Positions 15,749-24,895 of a stretch of DNA of 64,000 bases are shown here, piece by piece. Each line of letters begins with the position of its first letter. The stretch's first letter is position 1. Source of the DNA: Streptomyces sp. MA5143a (GTDB lineage Bacteria; Actinomycetota; Actinomycetes; Streptomycetales; Streptomycetaceae); NCBI RefSeq assembly GCF_900290235.1, contig NZ_OLMK01000088.1, positions 80,368-144,367 on the forward strand. Direction: 5' to 3'. The notes beneath the pieces are model-generated. The model had not been told where the DNA came from. It did not search any database and saw only the letters and a program-made list of their open reading frames with translations. The position numbers and the translations under genes were made by a program.

Positions 15749-17638
15749 TCAGCCGGCTTCCATCGGGTACGTCGAGATGATCTGTCCCTTGGTGTTCGCC
15801 TTGAGGTAGCCGCCGCCGTAGTCGTTGGCGAGGTAGACGCTCATGGTCGGCTCGTCGTCGAAGACGCCGGGCGGGTTGATGACGAGGTAGCGGGACGTGG
15901 GGTCGTCGACGCCGAGGGTCTTGTCGGCCTTGCGGAACAGGCCGGGTACGGCGTCCCAGGCGAAGTCGTCCAGGTCGGCGGGGCCGTCCCCGCTGGTGAT
16001 CGTGCCGCCGGGGCCGTTTTTGACGGCGACGTCGCCACCCCGGTAGCTGAAGCTGTCATACAGCTTCTCCTTGCCCTTCACGGGCGCCTCGGCCAGCGCG
16101 TACTCGGGGTAGACGACATAGCGGGTGACCTTCGAACCGCCCATGACCGCCTTGAACTTGGCGGCGGTGGTCCGCAGTCCCTCCTCGGTGAGGAGGTCGC
16201 CCGTCTTCTTCGAGGTGCCGTCGTCCGCGGCGTCGGACTTCTCGTCGTCCGTGGTGGCGTCCGCCGACGCCTTGGCACCGGACTCCTTGTCCGCCGCGGG
16301 GGACGTCGCCGACGCCCTGGGCTCCTTCACGTCGTTCCCGGAGTCGGGCAGCAGCGTCCACACCAGGACGCCCGTGAGCGCCGTCGCGGCGACGGACGTC
16401 ACGACGGCGAGCACGGGGCGTCGCCGTGGAGGTCTGCCGCCCCCCGTCACCTTGGTGGCGGGCTGGGGCACGGCGCCGAGATCGGGAACGCCGGGCCCGC
16501 CCTGGCCCGTAGGGCTCCACGGCGAGGCGCCCCCGGCGGTCGGCGACCCCGCTCCCCGCGCCCCGGAAGTGGGGAATCCCACCGGTCCGGAGTGAGCCGG
16601 TCCAAGCGGCCCCGTCCCGGACGCACCGGTTCCGGAGGCTCCCGTTCCGGAGGGTCCCGTTCCGGGCGGCGGCGCGAGCCGGTACGACGTGTCGGCGGGC
16701 GGCGGCGGACCGAACGACGGAGGCGGGCCGAAGCCGGGGGCCGGGCCGAAGCCGGGGGTCGCGTCGGCCGGTGCGCCGCCGGTCGCCGGGGGCGCGGCCT
16801 GTCCCGCCGCTACGGCGAGCATGCGGTCCACCTCCTCCGCGCCGGGCCGCGCGAGCGGGTCCTTGACGAGCAGGGCGGTCAATACGCCGGTCAGGGGGCC
16901 GGCCTGACGGGGCGGCGGGACGTCCTCGCTGAGCACCGCGGCGAGCGTGGCGAGCGTGCTGTCCCGGCGCAGGGGATGGTGGGCCTCGACGGCCACGTAC
17001 AGCATCATCGCGAGGGACCACAGGTCGGACGCCGGGCCGCCCTCCTTGCCGCTGACCCGCTCCGGCGCCATGTAGTCGGGCGAGCCGATGACGGAACCGG
17101 TGGCGGTCAGGCTGGTGGCCTCGCGCACGGCGGCGATCCCGAAGTCGGTGAGCACGGGGCGTCCGTCGGGGCGCAGCAGGACGTTCGCCGGCTTCACGTC
17201 ACGGTGCTCGATGCCGACCGCGTGCGCGGCGCGCAGCGCGTCGAGCACCTCCCGGCCCATGCGGGCCGCCTCGGACGGTTCCAGGCGGCCCCGGTCGAGG
17301 CGGTCCTGGAGCGAGCCGCCGGTGAGGAGCTCCATCACGATCCACGGGTAGGTGCCCTCGCCGCCGTCGACGATGTGGTGGATGGTGACGACGTTCGGGT
17401 GGTGGACGCGGGCGAGGGCCCGGGCCTCCCTCAGTACGCGTTCACGCAGGGTGCGGGCGCCCTCCGGGTCGTACTCGGCGAGGCCGGGGTCCGGCGGGCG
17501 GACCTCCTTCACGGCGACCTCGCGGTGCAACGCCAGGTCGCGGGCCCGCCAGACCCATCCCATTCCCCCGCCACCAAGCCGCCCGACGAGTTCGAAGCGG
17601 CCGTCGATCACCCGTCTGCCGGGCTCCGTTCTGCTCAT
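15749..17638 (-). CDS. Membrane Ser/Thr protein kinase (PASTA-less, PknB-like)
   Basis: The protein is 629 residues. The Hanks-type kinase domain (about 14-275) has the loop GRLGGGGMG, Lys-44 in VAVKEV, HRDVKPAN with catalytic Asp-147, DFG at 165-167 and the APE motif in YMAPERV. A Pro/Gly/Thr-rich linker with GTG/GAS repeats (about 285-400) leads to one membrane segment (about 408-430). The outer part (about 440-629) begins acidic and Lys-rich and ends as a compact domain with no PASTA repeats that I recognise. The topology is cytoplasmic kinase and extracellular sensor. No phosphatase gene lies nearby. Confidence 0.93.
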   Translation of the reverse strand: MSRTEPGRRVIDGRFELVGRLGGGGMGWVWRARDLALHREVAVKEVRPPDPGLAEYDPEGARTLRERVLREARALARVHHPNVVTIHHIVDGGEGTYPWIVMELLTGGSLQDRLDRGRLEPSEAARMGREVLDALRAAHAVGIEHRDVKPANVLLRPDGRPVLTDFGIAAVREATSLTATGSVIGSPDYMAPERVSGKEGGPASDLWSLAMMLYVAVEAHHPLRRDSTLATLAAVLSEDVPPPRQAGPLTGVLTALLVKDPLARPGAEEVDRMLAVAAGQAAPPATGGAPADATPGFGPAPGFGPPPSFGPPPPADTSYRLAPPPGTGPSGTGASGTGASGTGPLGPAHSGPVGFPTSGARGAGSPTAGGASPWSPTGQGGPGVPDLGAVPQPATKVTGGGRPPRRRPVLAVVTSVAATALTGVLVWTLLPDSGNDVKEPRASATSPAADKESGAKASADATTDDEKSDAADDGTSKKTGDLLTEEGLRTTAAKFKAVMGGSKVTRYVVYPEYALAEAPVKGKEKLYDSFSYRGGDVAVKNGPGGTITSGDGPADLDDFAWDAVPGLFRKADKTLGVDDPTSRYLVINPPGVFDDEPTMSVYLANDYGGGYLKANTKGQIISTYPMEAG

Positions 17639-17728
17639 GCGGGGAGCCTAGACGGAGGCGACGACAACAGGGACGGTGAGTCCCGGTTCGTGAGGAATCG
17701 GAGATCAACCGCGGACCGCGTGTCGCCG

Positions 17729-17955
17729 TCAGGGCAGGACGTTGACCGTGCCGATGTCGACGTAGCCGCCCAGCGCGGCCGAGCCGCCGGCCGGGGTGCG
17801 GTAGCCGAGGGAGGCGATCAGCGCGTAGGTGCTGCCCGGCTTGAGGCCGGTGAGCGTGGTCTGCTGGGAGTACCCGTGGTCCGTGCTCGTGAGCGTCGAC
17901 GAGATCGGCGGCACCCACGACTTCACGACCCCGCCGCAACCGCTGCAGGACACGG
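17729..17955 (-). pseudogene. 5'-truncated remnant of a beta-sandwich (fibronectin-like) protein
   Basis: From about 17955 down to the TGA ending at 17729 the minus strand codes cleanly for about 75 residues. They include TTLTGLKPGSTYALIASLG and end in DIGTVNVLP, the strand pattern of a fibronectin-like domain. Upstream the frame stays open but turns into the antisense of another gene. A GTG near the break has no ribosome binding site. The N-terminal part is therefore missing. Confidence 0.6.
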
Positions 17956-18255
17956 GCGCCGACGGCCTGCGGTGACGAGCCGCCCGGCTCCGTCCCCGAC
18001 GACGGCCCGTGTGTCGCCTGGGAGGCCGCCACATGCGGCACGCCGGCGGCCGGGCCGTCGGAGAAAACCGCCCTGCCGGATCCGGTCGTGTCCGACGACC
18101 CCACCGTCGAGCCTTGGGAGCCCACCGACCCCTACGTCCCGGACGTTCCCGGCGCGGTGGTCGAGGAGTCGGGCTGTGCCTACTGGGGTGAGATCGGCTG
18201 CGGCGACGACTTGACCATCACCGATCCGCCGCCCGACCTGCGGCCGTGGTCCTGA
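17956..18255 (+). pseudogene. 5'-truncated remnant of a probable lipoprotein gene
   Basis: The plus strand codes from about 17956 to TGA 18253-18255. The first sensible residues are PTACGDEPPGS, which looks like a lipobox Cys and the start of a mature lipoprotein. An acidic, Pro-rich tail follows with two CxxxxxxC-like pairs (ending CGDDLTITDPPPDLRPWS). No start codon precedes it: the frame meets TGA 17890-17892 with no ATG or GTG between. The signal peptide and promoter appear to have been deleted together with the 5' half of the divergent neighbour. Confidence 0.55.
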
Positions 18256-18538
18256 ACCACGGGGCGCCGCCGGTGTGACGGGCGGGCGACATGGTGCGGA
18301 CCTCACCCGCTTCGGCCGGCCGCCGGCCCTGCAACCACCGGCTCGTCATCGTCAGCAGCCCGGTGAAGACGACGAGGAAGAGGACGGACAGCCACATGGG
18401 CCGGCTTCCGGGCTGTACCCATCCCTCCCATGCGGCCAGGGCCGCCCACCCGGAGGCCGCCACCGCGTAGAAGGCGCGCATGCGGCGCAGTTGACGTACG
18501 ACCCGCTGGGGCATGGGGTGATCGCTCTCGGATGCCAT
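18218..18538 (-). CDS. Small membrane protein of unknown function
   Basis: The protein is 106 residues from ATG 18538. Two hydrophobic segments (FYAVAASGWAALAAWEGW and WLSVLFLVVFTGLLTM) suggest a two-pass membrane protein with a basic cytoplasmic tail. The last 12 codons overlap the end of the convergent lipoprotein remnant, so the original stop may have been lost and the tail may be read-through. Family not recognised. Confidence 0.6.
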   Translation of the reverse strand: MASESDHPMPQRVVRQLRRMRAFYAVAASGWAALAAWEGWVQPGSRPMWLSVLFLVVFTGLLTMTSRWLQGRRPAEAGEVRTMSPARHTGGAPWFRTTAAGRAADR

Positions 18539-18824
18539 GCCGGGCCGTGTACCCCCGACGGTCCCCAAATCACTGCCGCGGCACCCGGATTCCGGCGGCG
18601 CGTCCGCCCGAGGCCGGGTGACGACGTCGCCGTGCGTCGCGCGCACGCCACGACGGCCCGCCGGTTCACCGCGTTGCGCCGGCTCCCGCACCGGCCCACG
18701 TGGTGCACCGGCCCTCTTGTCCGCTTCGAGCCCACCGCGTGTGGAGCCTCCCGCTCCGCTCTCCCACCAGCATGGAAGAGGTCCGAGCGGGCAGACGGTG
18801 TCCCCCGAGACGTTGGAGGATGCC

Positions 18825-19397
18825 ATGGCCATGACCGAGCAGCCGACCGACCCGGCGGGCCAGGAGACCGCCCGCCGCGCGTCCGGCGACGAGCGCGGCC
18901 CGGCGCGCGGTGGCGAGGGGCCGGAAGCGGCGCACGAGAGAGTCAACCGGCGCTGGAACGAGATCCTTCAGGAGACACGGGTCACCCAGACCGGTGTGCA
19001 GATCCTCTTCGGGTTTCTGCTCAGCGTCGCCTTCACCGCGTCGTTCAAGGAGTTGGAGGCGCTGGACCGCGGGATCTACGTCACCACCGTGGTGCTCGGC
19101 GCGTCGGCGACCGGAGCGCTGATAGCACCCGTCTCCATGCACCGTTTCCTGTCGGGTCAGCGCATGAAGGACGACCTGGTGGAGACGGCCGGGCGGCTGA
19201 TGATGTGCGGGATGGTCCTGCTGGCGCTGACCATCGGCTGCACGCTGCTGCTGATCCTGCGTTTCGTGGTCCCGGGGGTCCTCGCCGAGGTGCTCGTCGG
19301 CGGGGTCATGCTGTGGTTCGGCCTGTGCTGGTACGTGCTCCCGCTGGTCCTGCGCCGCCGCGCCGCCCGGCGCTCCCGGGCTCGCGACGACGCGTAG
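18825..19397 (+). CDS. DUF6328 family membrane protein
   Basis: The protein is 190 residues from ATG 18825, which is preceded by GGAGG. After a charged N terminus (1-55) comes the family signature RWNEILQETRVTQTGVQILF, then four membrane helices (about 57-75, 83-105, 125-145 and 150-172) and a basic tail. DUF6328 proteins are common in Streptomyces and have no known activity. It stands alone, with a divergent small membrane protein upstream. Confidence 0.85.
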   Translation: MAMTEQPTDPAGQETARRASGDERGPARGGEGPEAAHERVNRRWNEILQETRVTQTGVQILFGFLLSVAFTASFKELEALDRGIYVTTVVLGASATGALIAPVSMHRFLSGQRMKDDLVETAGRLMMCGMVLLALTIGCTLLLILRFVVPGVLAEVLVGGVMLWFGLCWYVLPLVLRRRAARRSRARDDA

Positions 19398-19453
19398 CCC
19401 CCTCCCCCGACGGCCACCCGACGTCGGCGGAATCTCAGGCCGGCTGCGGAATC

Positions 19454-19996
19454 TCAGAACTGCGGCTGCGGAGTCTCACGCGGCTTCGGCGGGAGCGGGA
19501 ACAGCAGGCAGCTGCTGGTCGCGTGGGCGAGGAGACGGTCCTGGTCGTCGATCAGTCTCGCCTCGGCCAGCGCGGTCCGGCGGCCGCCGTTGAGGACCGT
19601 GCCGACGGCGCGGACCCGGCCGGTGTCCACCGTGATGCGCCGCAGGAACTTCACGTTCAGGTCGAGGGAGGTGTACGCCATGCCCGCGGGAAGCGTGGAC
19701 TGCACGGCGCAGCCCGCCGCCGAGTCGAGCAGGGTGGCGAAGACACCGCCGTGCACGCTGCCGATCGGGTTGTAGTGCTCCTCGCCCGGAAGCAGCGAGA
19801 ACACCGCCCGGCCGAACTCCACCTCTTCGAGCGCCATGTCCAGCGTGGCCGAGACGGGCGGGGCCGGCAGTCGGCCGGCTCTCAGCTCGCGCAGGAACTC
19901 CAGGCCGGAGACGCGGCCCACGGCAGCGGCCGTCAGCTCGGGGTCCTCCCACTCGTACGTACGTATCCGCCCCACAGCCCCTGCCTCCCGCTTCAC
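19454..19996 (-). CDS. PaaI-type hotdog-fold thioesterase
   Basis: The protein is 180 residues. The hotdog core has HYNPIGSVHGGVFATLLDSA, in which the HGG motif and the following Asp are the catalytic-site signature of PaaI thioesterases. AYTSLDLNVKFLRRI and RTALAEARLIDD complete the fold. It should hydrolyse acyl- or aryl-CoA thioesters, perhaps during aromatic degradation; the exact acyl group is unknown. The divergent HxlR gene and the dyad between them point to local control. Confidence 0.9.
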   Translation of the reverse strand: MKREAGAVGRIRTYEWEDPELTAAAVGRVSGLEFLRELRAGRLPAPPVSATLDMALEEVEFGRAVFSLLPGEEHYNPIGSVHGGVFATLLDSAAGCAVQSTLPAGMAYTSLDLNVKFLRRITVDTGRVRAVGTVLNGGRRTALAEARLIDDQDRLLAHATSSCLLFPLPPKPRETPQPQF

Positions 19997-20005
19997 CCTG
20001 CCCAG

Positions 20006-20028
20006 CTGACTTCGTTGATCGAAGTTAG
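20006..20028. promoter_or_regulatory. Inverted repeat, candidate HxlR operator
   Basis: ACTTCG-TTGAT-CGAAGT (20009-20025) is a perfect 6-bp dyad. It extends to nine-base arms with one mismatch (20006-20028). It lies in the 85-base gap between the thioesterase and the HxlR regulator, 10 bases from the thioesterase start codon, where binding would block both promoters. Confidence 0.6.
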
Positions 20029-20081
20029 CCGTCGCGTCTTCTGACTGTCAATGTCGAAGCCAGAGTCCCTACCATGACCGC

Positions 20082-20558
20082 ATGGAGTGGCTTGAGGTGA
20101 GTACGGAGGACTGCCCCGTACAGCGCACGCTCGATGTGGTGGGCGAGAAGTGGAGCCTGCTGATCCTGCGGGACGCGGTCAACGGCGTACGCCGGTTCGA
20201 CGACTTCCGCCGTCACATGGGGGTGTCCGAGGCCGTCCTGAGCGATCGGCTCCGGAAGCTGACGGCCGCCGGCATCCTGACCACCGTCCCCTACCGGGAC
20301 CCCGGCAGCCGCGCCCGCAACGAGTACCGGCTCACCCCCAAGGGGTGGGATCTGTGGCCGGTCCTGATCGCGCTGCGCCAGTGGGGAGAGGCGCACGCCG
20401 CCGCCCCGGGGGGTCCCGTGCTCGACGTCCGGCATGCCGACTGCGGGGCCCCGGTCCGCGTGGTGGTGGAATGCGCGACCGAACACACCGAGCTGACCCC
20501 GAGGGACGTCACGGCTCGACCGGGAGCGGGAGCCCGTCGGCGCAACAGAGAGGACTGA
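20082..20558 (+). CDS. HxlR-family winged-helix regulator
   Basis: The protein is 158 residues. It has DCPVQRTLDVVGEKWSLLIL, in which Cys-11 and the WSLLIL helix are the classic HxlR opening. FDDFRRHMGVSEAVLSDRL is the recognition helix and RNEYRLTPKGWDLWPVLIAL the wing and dimer helix. Cys-11 may sense electrophiles or oxidants, as in HypR and HxlR. A C-terminal extension (about 115-158) includes another Cys in HADCGAPV. Probably represses the divergent thioesterase gene and itself through the dyad at 20006-20028. Confidence 0.92.
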   Translation: MEWLEVSTEDCPVQRTLDVVGEKWSLLILRDAVNGVRRFDDFRRHMGVSEAVLSDRLRKLTAAGILTTVPYRDPGSRARNEYRLTPKGWDLWPVLIALRQWGEAHAAAPGGPVLDVRHADCGAPVRVVVECATEHTELTPRDVTARPGAGARRRNRED

Positions 20559-20714
20559 ACCGGGGGTGGAGCACCTCACCACGGCAGACCGGCGCCCCGC
20601 CCGGCTCCGACCGGTTCGCGGTGCGTGAAGCGGTGTCGGCCGGGCATTCGGTTGTTCGGGCTCGCCCGGTATCCCGTGGCGTTCTGGGCGTCATGGGCCA
20701 GTTGGAGGTGTGGC

Positions 20715-21923
20715 ATGCTCTACGACCCGATGTCGGCTCCCCCGGCGTCCGTCGGCGCTCCCGACGCCGCGGCGCGCAAGCAGCGTCTGCGCAGGCGCCT
20801 GGAGCGGCTGATCGGCGTGGCCGCCACCGAAGGCAATGACCTCGTGCCGCTGCGCAACGGTGACGAGATCTTCCCCGCGATGCTCGGGGCGATCCGCTCC
20901 GCCCGGCACACGATCGACATGATGACGTTCGTGTACTGGCGGGGTCAGATCGCCCGTGACTTCGCCGCCGCCCTGGCCGAACGGGCCGACGCGGGTGTGC
21001 GCGTGCGGCTGCTGCTCGACGGCTTCGGCGCCAAGGAGATCGAGGGGCGACTGCTGGACCTCATGACCGACGCGGGCGTGCAGGTGGCCTGGTTCCGCAA
21101 GCCGGTGTGGCTGTCGCCGTTCAAGCAGAACCACCGCTGCCACCGGAAGGCTCTCGTCGTCGACGAGGACACGGCCTTCACCGGCGGCGTCGGCATAGCG
21201 GAGGAATGGTGCGGCGACGCCCGTACGCCCTCCGAGTGGCGGGACACCCATGTCCAGGTCCGCGGGCCGGCCGTGGACGGGATCGCCGCCGCCTTCGCGC
21301 AGAACTGGGCCGAGTGCCACGACGAACTCTTCGACCATCGCGACCGCTTCACCGAACACCCGCAGGTGGGCTCGTCGGTGGTGCAGGTCGTGCGGGGCTC
21401 CGCGAGCATCGGCTGGCAGGACATGCAGACCCTCATCCGGGTGATGCTCACCTCCGCCGAGGAACGCTTCCGGCTCGCCACCGCCTACTTCGCCCCCGAC
21501 ACCTACTTCATCGACCTGCTCCGCGACACCGCGCGCCGGGGAGTACGCGTCGAGATCCTGCTGCCCGGCCCGCACACCGACCAGCGGGCCTGTCAGCTCG
21601 CCGGCCAGCACCACTACACCCGGCTGCTCCAGGCCGGTGTGCGCATCCGCCAGTTCCAGCCGACCATGATGCACGCCAAGATCATCACGGTGGACTCGGT
21701 CGCCGCGCTCATCGGGTCCACCAACTTCAACCGGCGCTCCATGGACCACGACGAGGAGGTCATGCTCGCCGTCCTGGACGAGGAGTTCACGGCCGCGCTC
21801 GACCGCGACTACGACGCGGACCTCGAGAACAGCGTGGACATCGACCTCGCCCGATGGAGACGCCGAGCGTGGCTCCAACGCGCCAAGGAAGCGGCGGTCA
21901 CCCCCATCCGCCGCTTCCTCTGA
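20715..21923 (+). CDS. Phospholipase-D-type cardiolipin synthase-like protein
   Basis: The protein is 402 residues from ATG 20715, preceded by GGAGG. It has the two HKD motifs of the PLD superfamily: HRKALVVD in the first half and HAKIITVD in the second, each followed by a glycine/serine-Asn loop (GGVGIAEEW and GSTNFNRRS). Bacterial proteins of this layout transfer phosphatidyl groups to make cardiolipin at the membrane. The N-terminal membrane helices of ClsA are absent, as in ClsB-like enzymes. It stands alone in its orientation. Confidence 0.88.
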   Translation: MLYDPMSAPPASVGAPDAAARKQRLRRRLERLIGVAATEGNDLVPLRNGDEIFPAMLGAIRSARHTIDMMTFVYWRGQIARDFAAALAERADAGVRVRLLLDGFGAKEIEGRLLDLMTDAGVQVAWFRKPVWLSPFKQNHRCHRKALVVDEDTAFTGGVGIAEEWCGDARTPSEWRDTHVQVRGPAVDGIAAAFAQNWAECHDELFDHRDRFTEHPQVGSSVVQVVRGSASIGWQDMQTLIRVMLTSAEERFRLATAYFAPDTYFIDLLRDTARRGVRVEILLPGPHTDQRACQLAGQHHYTRLLQAGVRIRQFQPTMMHAKIITVDSVAALIGSTNFNRRSMDHDEEVMLAVLDEEFTAALDRDYDADLENSVDIDLARWRRRAWLQRAKEAAVTPIRRFL

Positions 21924-21955
21924 ACCACCGGCCCGGGGGTCGGGCGTACGAGGTG

Positions 21956-22612
21956 CTAGAAGTGCCGCAGGCGCATCAGGAACTGGCAGCCGCCGGCACG
22001 GTTGTCGGCGTCGACCTTCACCGTGACGGGAGTTCCGGCGAAGGCCGAGCGGTGCTGGCCCGCGGGCAAGGCGTCCGGGCACTGGCCGGCGTCACCGTCG
22101 GGGAAGAACTGGACGTCGAGGACGATGTTGCCGGTCACGGTGAAGGTGAGGTCGCACCAGCCCGGCCGGCCGTCGGTGTCGACCCGCACGGCCTGCCCGA
22201 ACACCGGGATCGGCAGGATCGGAACGGCGTTGTTGCCCTGCTGGCTCCCGCACTGACCGGCGTCACCGCCGGCGCTCGGCCGGAGCGAGTAGTTGATGGA
22301 GGCCCCCGCGAGGGCCCTGTCCGGGTCGTAGACGCCGAACGCGAGCTGGCAGCCGCCGGAACGGCCGTCGGTGTCGAAGCGGATGGCCTGCGTCCAGTCC
22401 GGCGAGGCGGCCCACTGCTCGCCGGTCCTCCCACCGCACTGGCCCGCGTCGCCGTCCGCGTTGAACTGGATGCCGAGTTGCGGAGCGACGCCGCGCGGGG
22501 CGGCTTCCGTCGCGTACGCCGCCGTGCTGGACAGACCGGCACCCATGAACGCGGCTGCGGCCAGCACGCCGGCCAGTGATCTCCGCCGTCCGGCCCTCCG
22601 TAAGCCCCTCAT
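21956..22612 (-). CDS. Secreted three-repeat protein of unknown function
   Basis: The protein is 218 residues from ATG 22612, behind GAGGAG. The signal peptide (RRSLAGVLAAAAFMGAGLSS) ends near TAAYA. The mature part holds three repeats of about 55-60 residues, each opening with DGDAGQC and closing with a D(T/A)D(G/N)R(S/P/A)G(G/W)C motif, so each repeat carries two Cys and an Asp-rich turn that could bind calcium. Function unknown; family not recognised. Confidence 0.7.
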   Translation of the reverse strand: MRGLRRAGRRRSLAGVLAAAAFMGAGLSSTAAYATEAAPRGVAPQLGIQFNADGDAGQCGGRTGEQWAASPDWTQAIRFDTDGRSGGCQLAFGVYDPDRALAGASINYSLRPSAGGDAGQCGSQQGNNAVPILPIPVFGQAVRVDTDGRPGWCDLTFTVTGNIVLDVQFFPDGDAGQCPDALPAGQHRSAFAGTPVTVKVDADNRAGGCQFLMRLRHF

Positions 22613-23461
22613 ACGAGCGTCTCCTCGCAGTTCGTGGGCGCGACGGACGAGCCCGCCGCGCCGCTGTCCTGTACCGACGGGCCGGCAGTCCCGGCCGGTC
22701 CAGACCGCAGTATTGATCGCGGACGTCCTGGCCGTATCGCCATGAACACGCCAATCTTTGGCCCCTGAACGAGACGGGTTCGACGGTCGCGGATCGAAGC
22801 GGCGGCGGCGCCTCTGCGCGTCACACGGCGGGTTTCGAGGTCGAACGAGGGGCCGAGGGGCGCGCACCCGGCAGGGCTCACACGGCGCCGGGGGTCGCGG
22901 GCCGGTCGATCAGGAGATGTTGTCGGCCAATGTGACGCCCTCCCGCAACGACACGGCAAGCACTCTCATCCCGTGGACGGCGGCCGCGCCCCGGCCGCTC
23001 TCCGGGACGCGCCGCGTACGGGCGGACGGTTCCGCTGTTTCGCGTCGCAACGACCCCGCTCCGCACTCTTCGAGGAACGACGCGGGCCGCCCCCCTCCCG
23101 ATGCACGACCGCAACGCGTCGAACCGGCTGTGCACGGGCGCGATCCCGCGGCGGGAGCGACACAAGCGGAACGGCGAGCACCGCATCTCGTGGCTCAACA
23201 GGCGTCTAATTCCGGCCCCTTGAGCACCCTCCCAAGGGCATCCGGGCCCTTGTTCGGGCTCCGCGAGCATGATTAGGCTCCTGCTCGCTTTCGCACTTCC
23301 TGCACATATTCCACGCATCACGACCGATGTCGGCGAATCTCCCCTTGCATTGGCATGCGCATGTCGCATGCGGTGCGCGGGTGGGCTGCGCGGCGCAGCA
23401 AGGGGGGTGAAGGACCATCGACGCGTTCCACACACGCCGTCCGGCCGACGGCGAGTCGCCG
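22613..23461. other. 850-base gene-poor stretch upstream of the RiPP locus
   Basis: No gene could be supported. Frames are open on both strands but have mixed third-position composition and Arg/Ser-rich products. The right end holds a 7-bp dyad at 23353-23371 that could control the RiPP operon. The locally lower GC content of 23260-23350 would suit promoter DNA. Confidence 0.45.
23353..23371. promoter_or_regulatory. Inverted repeat upstream of the RiPP operon
   Basis: GCATGCG (23353-23359) and CGCATGC (23365-23371) form a perfect dyad with a 5-base spacer. It lies about 90 bases upstream of the first gene of the operon. No regulator gene belongs to the locus, so the binding protein is unknown. 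Confidence 0.4.
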
Positions 23462-24895
23462 GTGCCGGTCGCCGAGCCCTCCGCGCTCGAAGCCGTGCCG
23501 CACGCGGAGCCCTCCGCGGACAAGGCCGGGCCGGACGTGGTGCCCGAGGCCGCGCCCCGTTCTGTTCGCGGTGCCGCCGGGCGTACGCGCGGGCGGCGCG
23601 ACCTCGCCGTGTTCTGGTGCGTCAACGCCGTCGACGGGCTGGGCAGTCAGGCGTCGGGGCTGGTGTTCCCTCTGCTGCTCCTGGATCTCGGGCACGGGCC
23701 CGCAGTGGTCGGCGTGTTCGCGAGCGCCGCCGCCCTCGCCGGAGTGGCGCTCGGCCCGCTGGTCGCCCTGCCGGTGGACCGGGGACACCGGCGCCGCATC
23801 ATGACCGGAGCGGCCGTGCTCGCGGCGGTGGCGATGGCCGGGCTGGCCCTGGCGTGTCTGCGGCACCCGCCGTTGTGGGTCCTGCTGGTCCTGGCGTTCA
23901 CGGAGCGTCTGTGCGCGACGGCGTACGAGACGGCCTCGCGCGGCGCCCTGGCCCTGCTGGCGCCACCGGACGACATGCCGCGCGCCATGGCGAACCTCCA
24001 GGCGGGCGACCAGGCCGCGCTGGTGGCCGGACCGGCGTTGGGCGGTGTCCTGTTCGGAGTCGGTCGCTCCCTTCCGTTCGTGGTGGACGCGGTCTCGTAC
24101 GCGGCGGCGGCGGTCGGAGTGCTCGCCATCCGTACGCCTCTGAACGCGCCGGACGCCGAGACGGCGCCGATGGCGAGGGACGACGGCGGGACGGCCGTGG
24201 CGGGCGCGCCCGCCGACGGCACCGGGTCGCGGCGGTCGGCGTACTCCGGGACCCTGCGGGCCGGGCTGACGGTGGTGATGCGCTCGCCCGTGTTGCGGCT
24301 GGTGCTGTGGTGGACGTCCGTCGCGAGCGGCGGACTGACCCTGCTGTTCTACACGGCGGTGCTGGTGCTGGGCCCGGCCGCGGGCGGTGCCGCGACGGGC
24401 GGGGTGCTGGCGGTGTCCGGCGCGGCCGGTCTCGTCGGCTCGCTGCTGGCGGCTCGTGTGGTGCGGCGGCTCGGGGCCCGGCGCTCGCTCACGTCGGCCA
24501 CCTGGCTGCTGCTGCCCCCGTGTGTCGCGCTGAGCGTGGCCGGCGGGCCGTGGCTGTGGGGGGTGTGCTTCGGCGTCATCTGCCTGGTGCTGCCCGTGGT
24601 CACCGTGGTGCTGGGCACGGCGGCCGTCCTCGCCATACCGCACGGGTTGCAGTCGCGGACCGGGGCCGTGTTCGGGGCGGCCACCGCGGTGACGGCCGCC
24701 GGAGCGCCCGCCGTCGCTGCCGTCCTGGTGAGCTGGGGCGGCTCGCGACTCCCCGCCGCGGCCTGCGCCGTGGTCCTGGCGCTGCTCGCGGTCCGTACCC
24801 AGCGGATGGCGCCGGCGGTGCTGCGTTCCCTCAAGTCCTCGGGTGCGGGCGGGGCTTGCGCCCCGGCGGGCCCGCCTTCGGAGCGTGGCGTATGA
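23462..24895 (+). CDS. MFS transporter of the RiPP locus
   Basis: The protein is 477 residues from GTG 23462. The start is uncertain: the frame is open from 23411, and the reading IDAFHTRRPADG just upstream looks sensible but has no standard start codon. After about 45 charged residues there are 10-12 membrane segments. VLPVDRGHRRRIMTG-like residues after helix 3 correspond to the MFS A motif. It resembles drug-exporter MFS proteins and is the likely exporter of the locus product or its immunity. Its stop overlaps the start of the peptidase gene by 4 bases (ATGA), showing translational coupling. Confidence 0.87.
   Translation: MPVAEPSALEAVPHAEPSADKAGPDVVPEAAPRSVRGAAGRTRGRRDLAVFWCVNAVDGLGSQASGLVFPLLLLDLGHGPAVVGVFASAAALAGVALGPLVALPVDRGHRRRIMTGAAVLAAVAMAGLALACLRHPPLWVLLVLAFTERLCATAYETASRGALALLAPPDDMPRAMANLQAGDQAALVAGPALGGVLFGVGRSLPFVVDAVSYAAAAVGVLAIRTPLNAPDAETAPMARDDGGTAVAGAPADGTGSRRSAYSGTLRAGLTVVMRSPVLRLVLWWTSVASGGLTLLFYTAVLVLGPAAGGAATGGVLAVSGAAGLVGSLLAARVVRRLGARRSLTSATWLLLPPCVALSVAGGPWLWGVCFGVICLVLPVVTVVLGTAAVLAIPHGLQSRTGAVFGAATAVTAAGAPAVAAVLVSWGGSRLPAAACAVVLALLAVRTQRMAPAVLRSLKSSGAGGACAPAGPPSERGV

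Noticed and set aside
15611..18214. An 867-codon plus-strand frame across the kinase
   Set aside because: It is the antisense of the kinase gene, which has all catalytic motifs in the minus frame.
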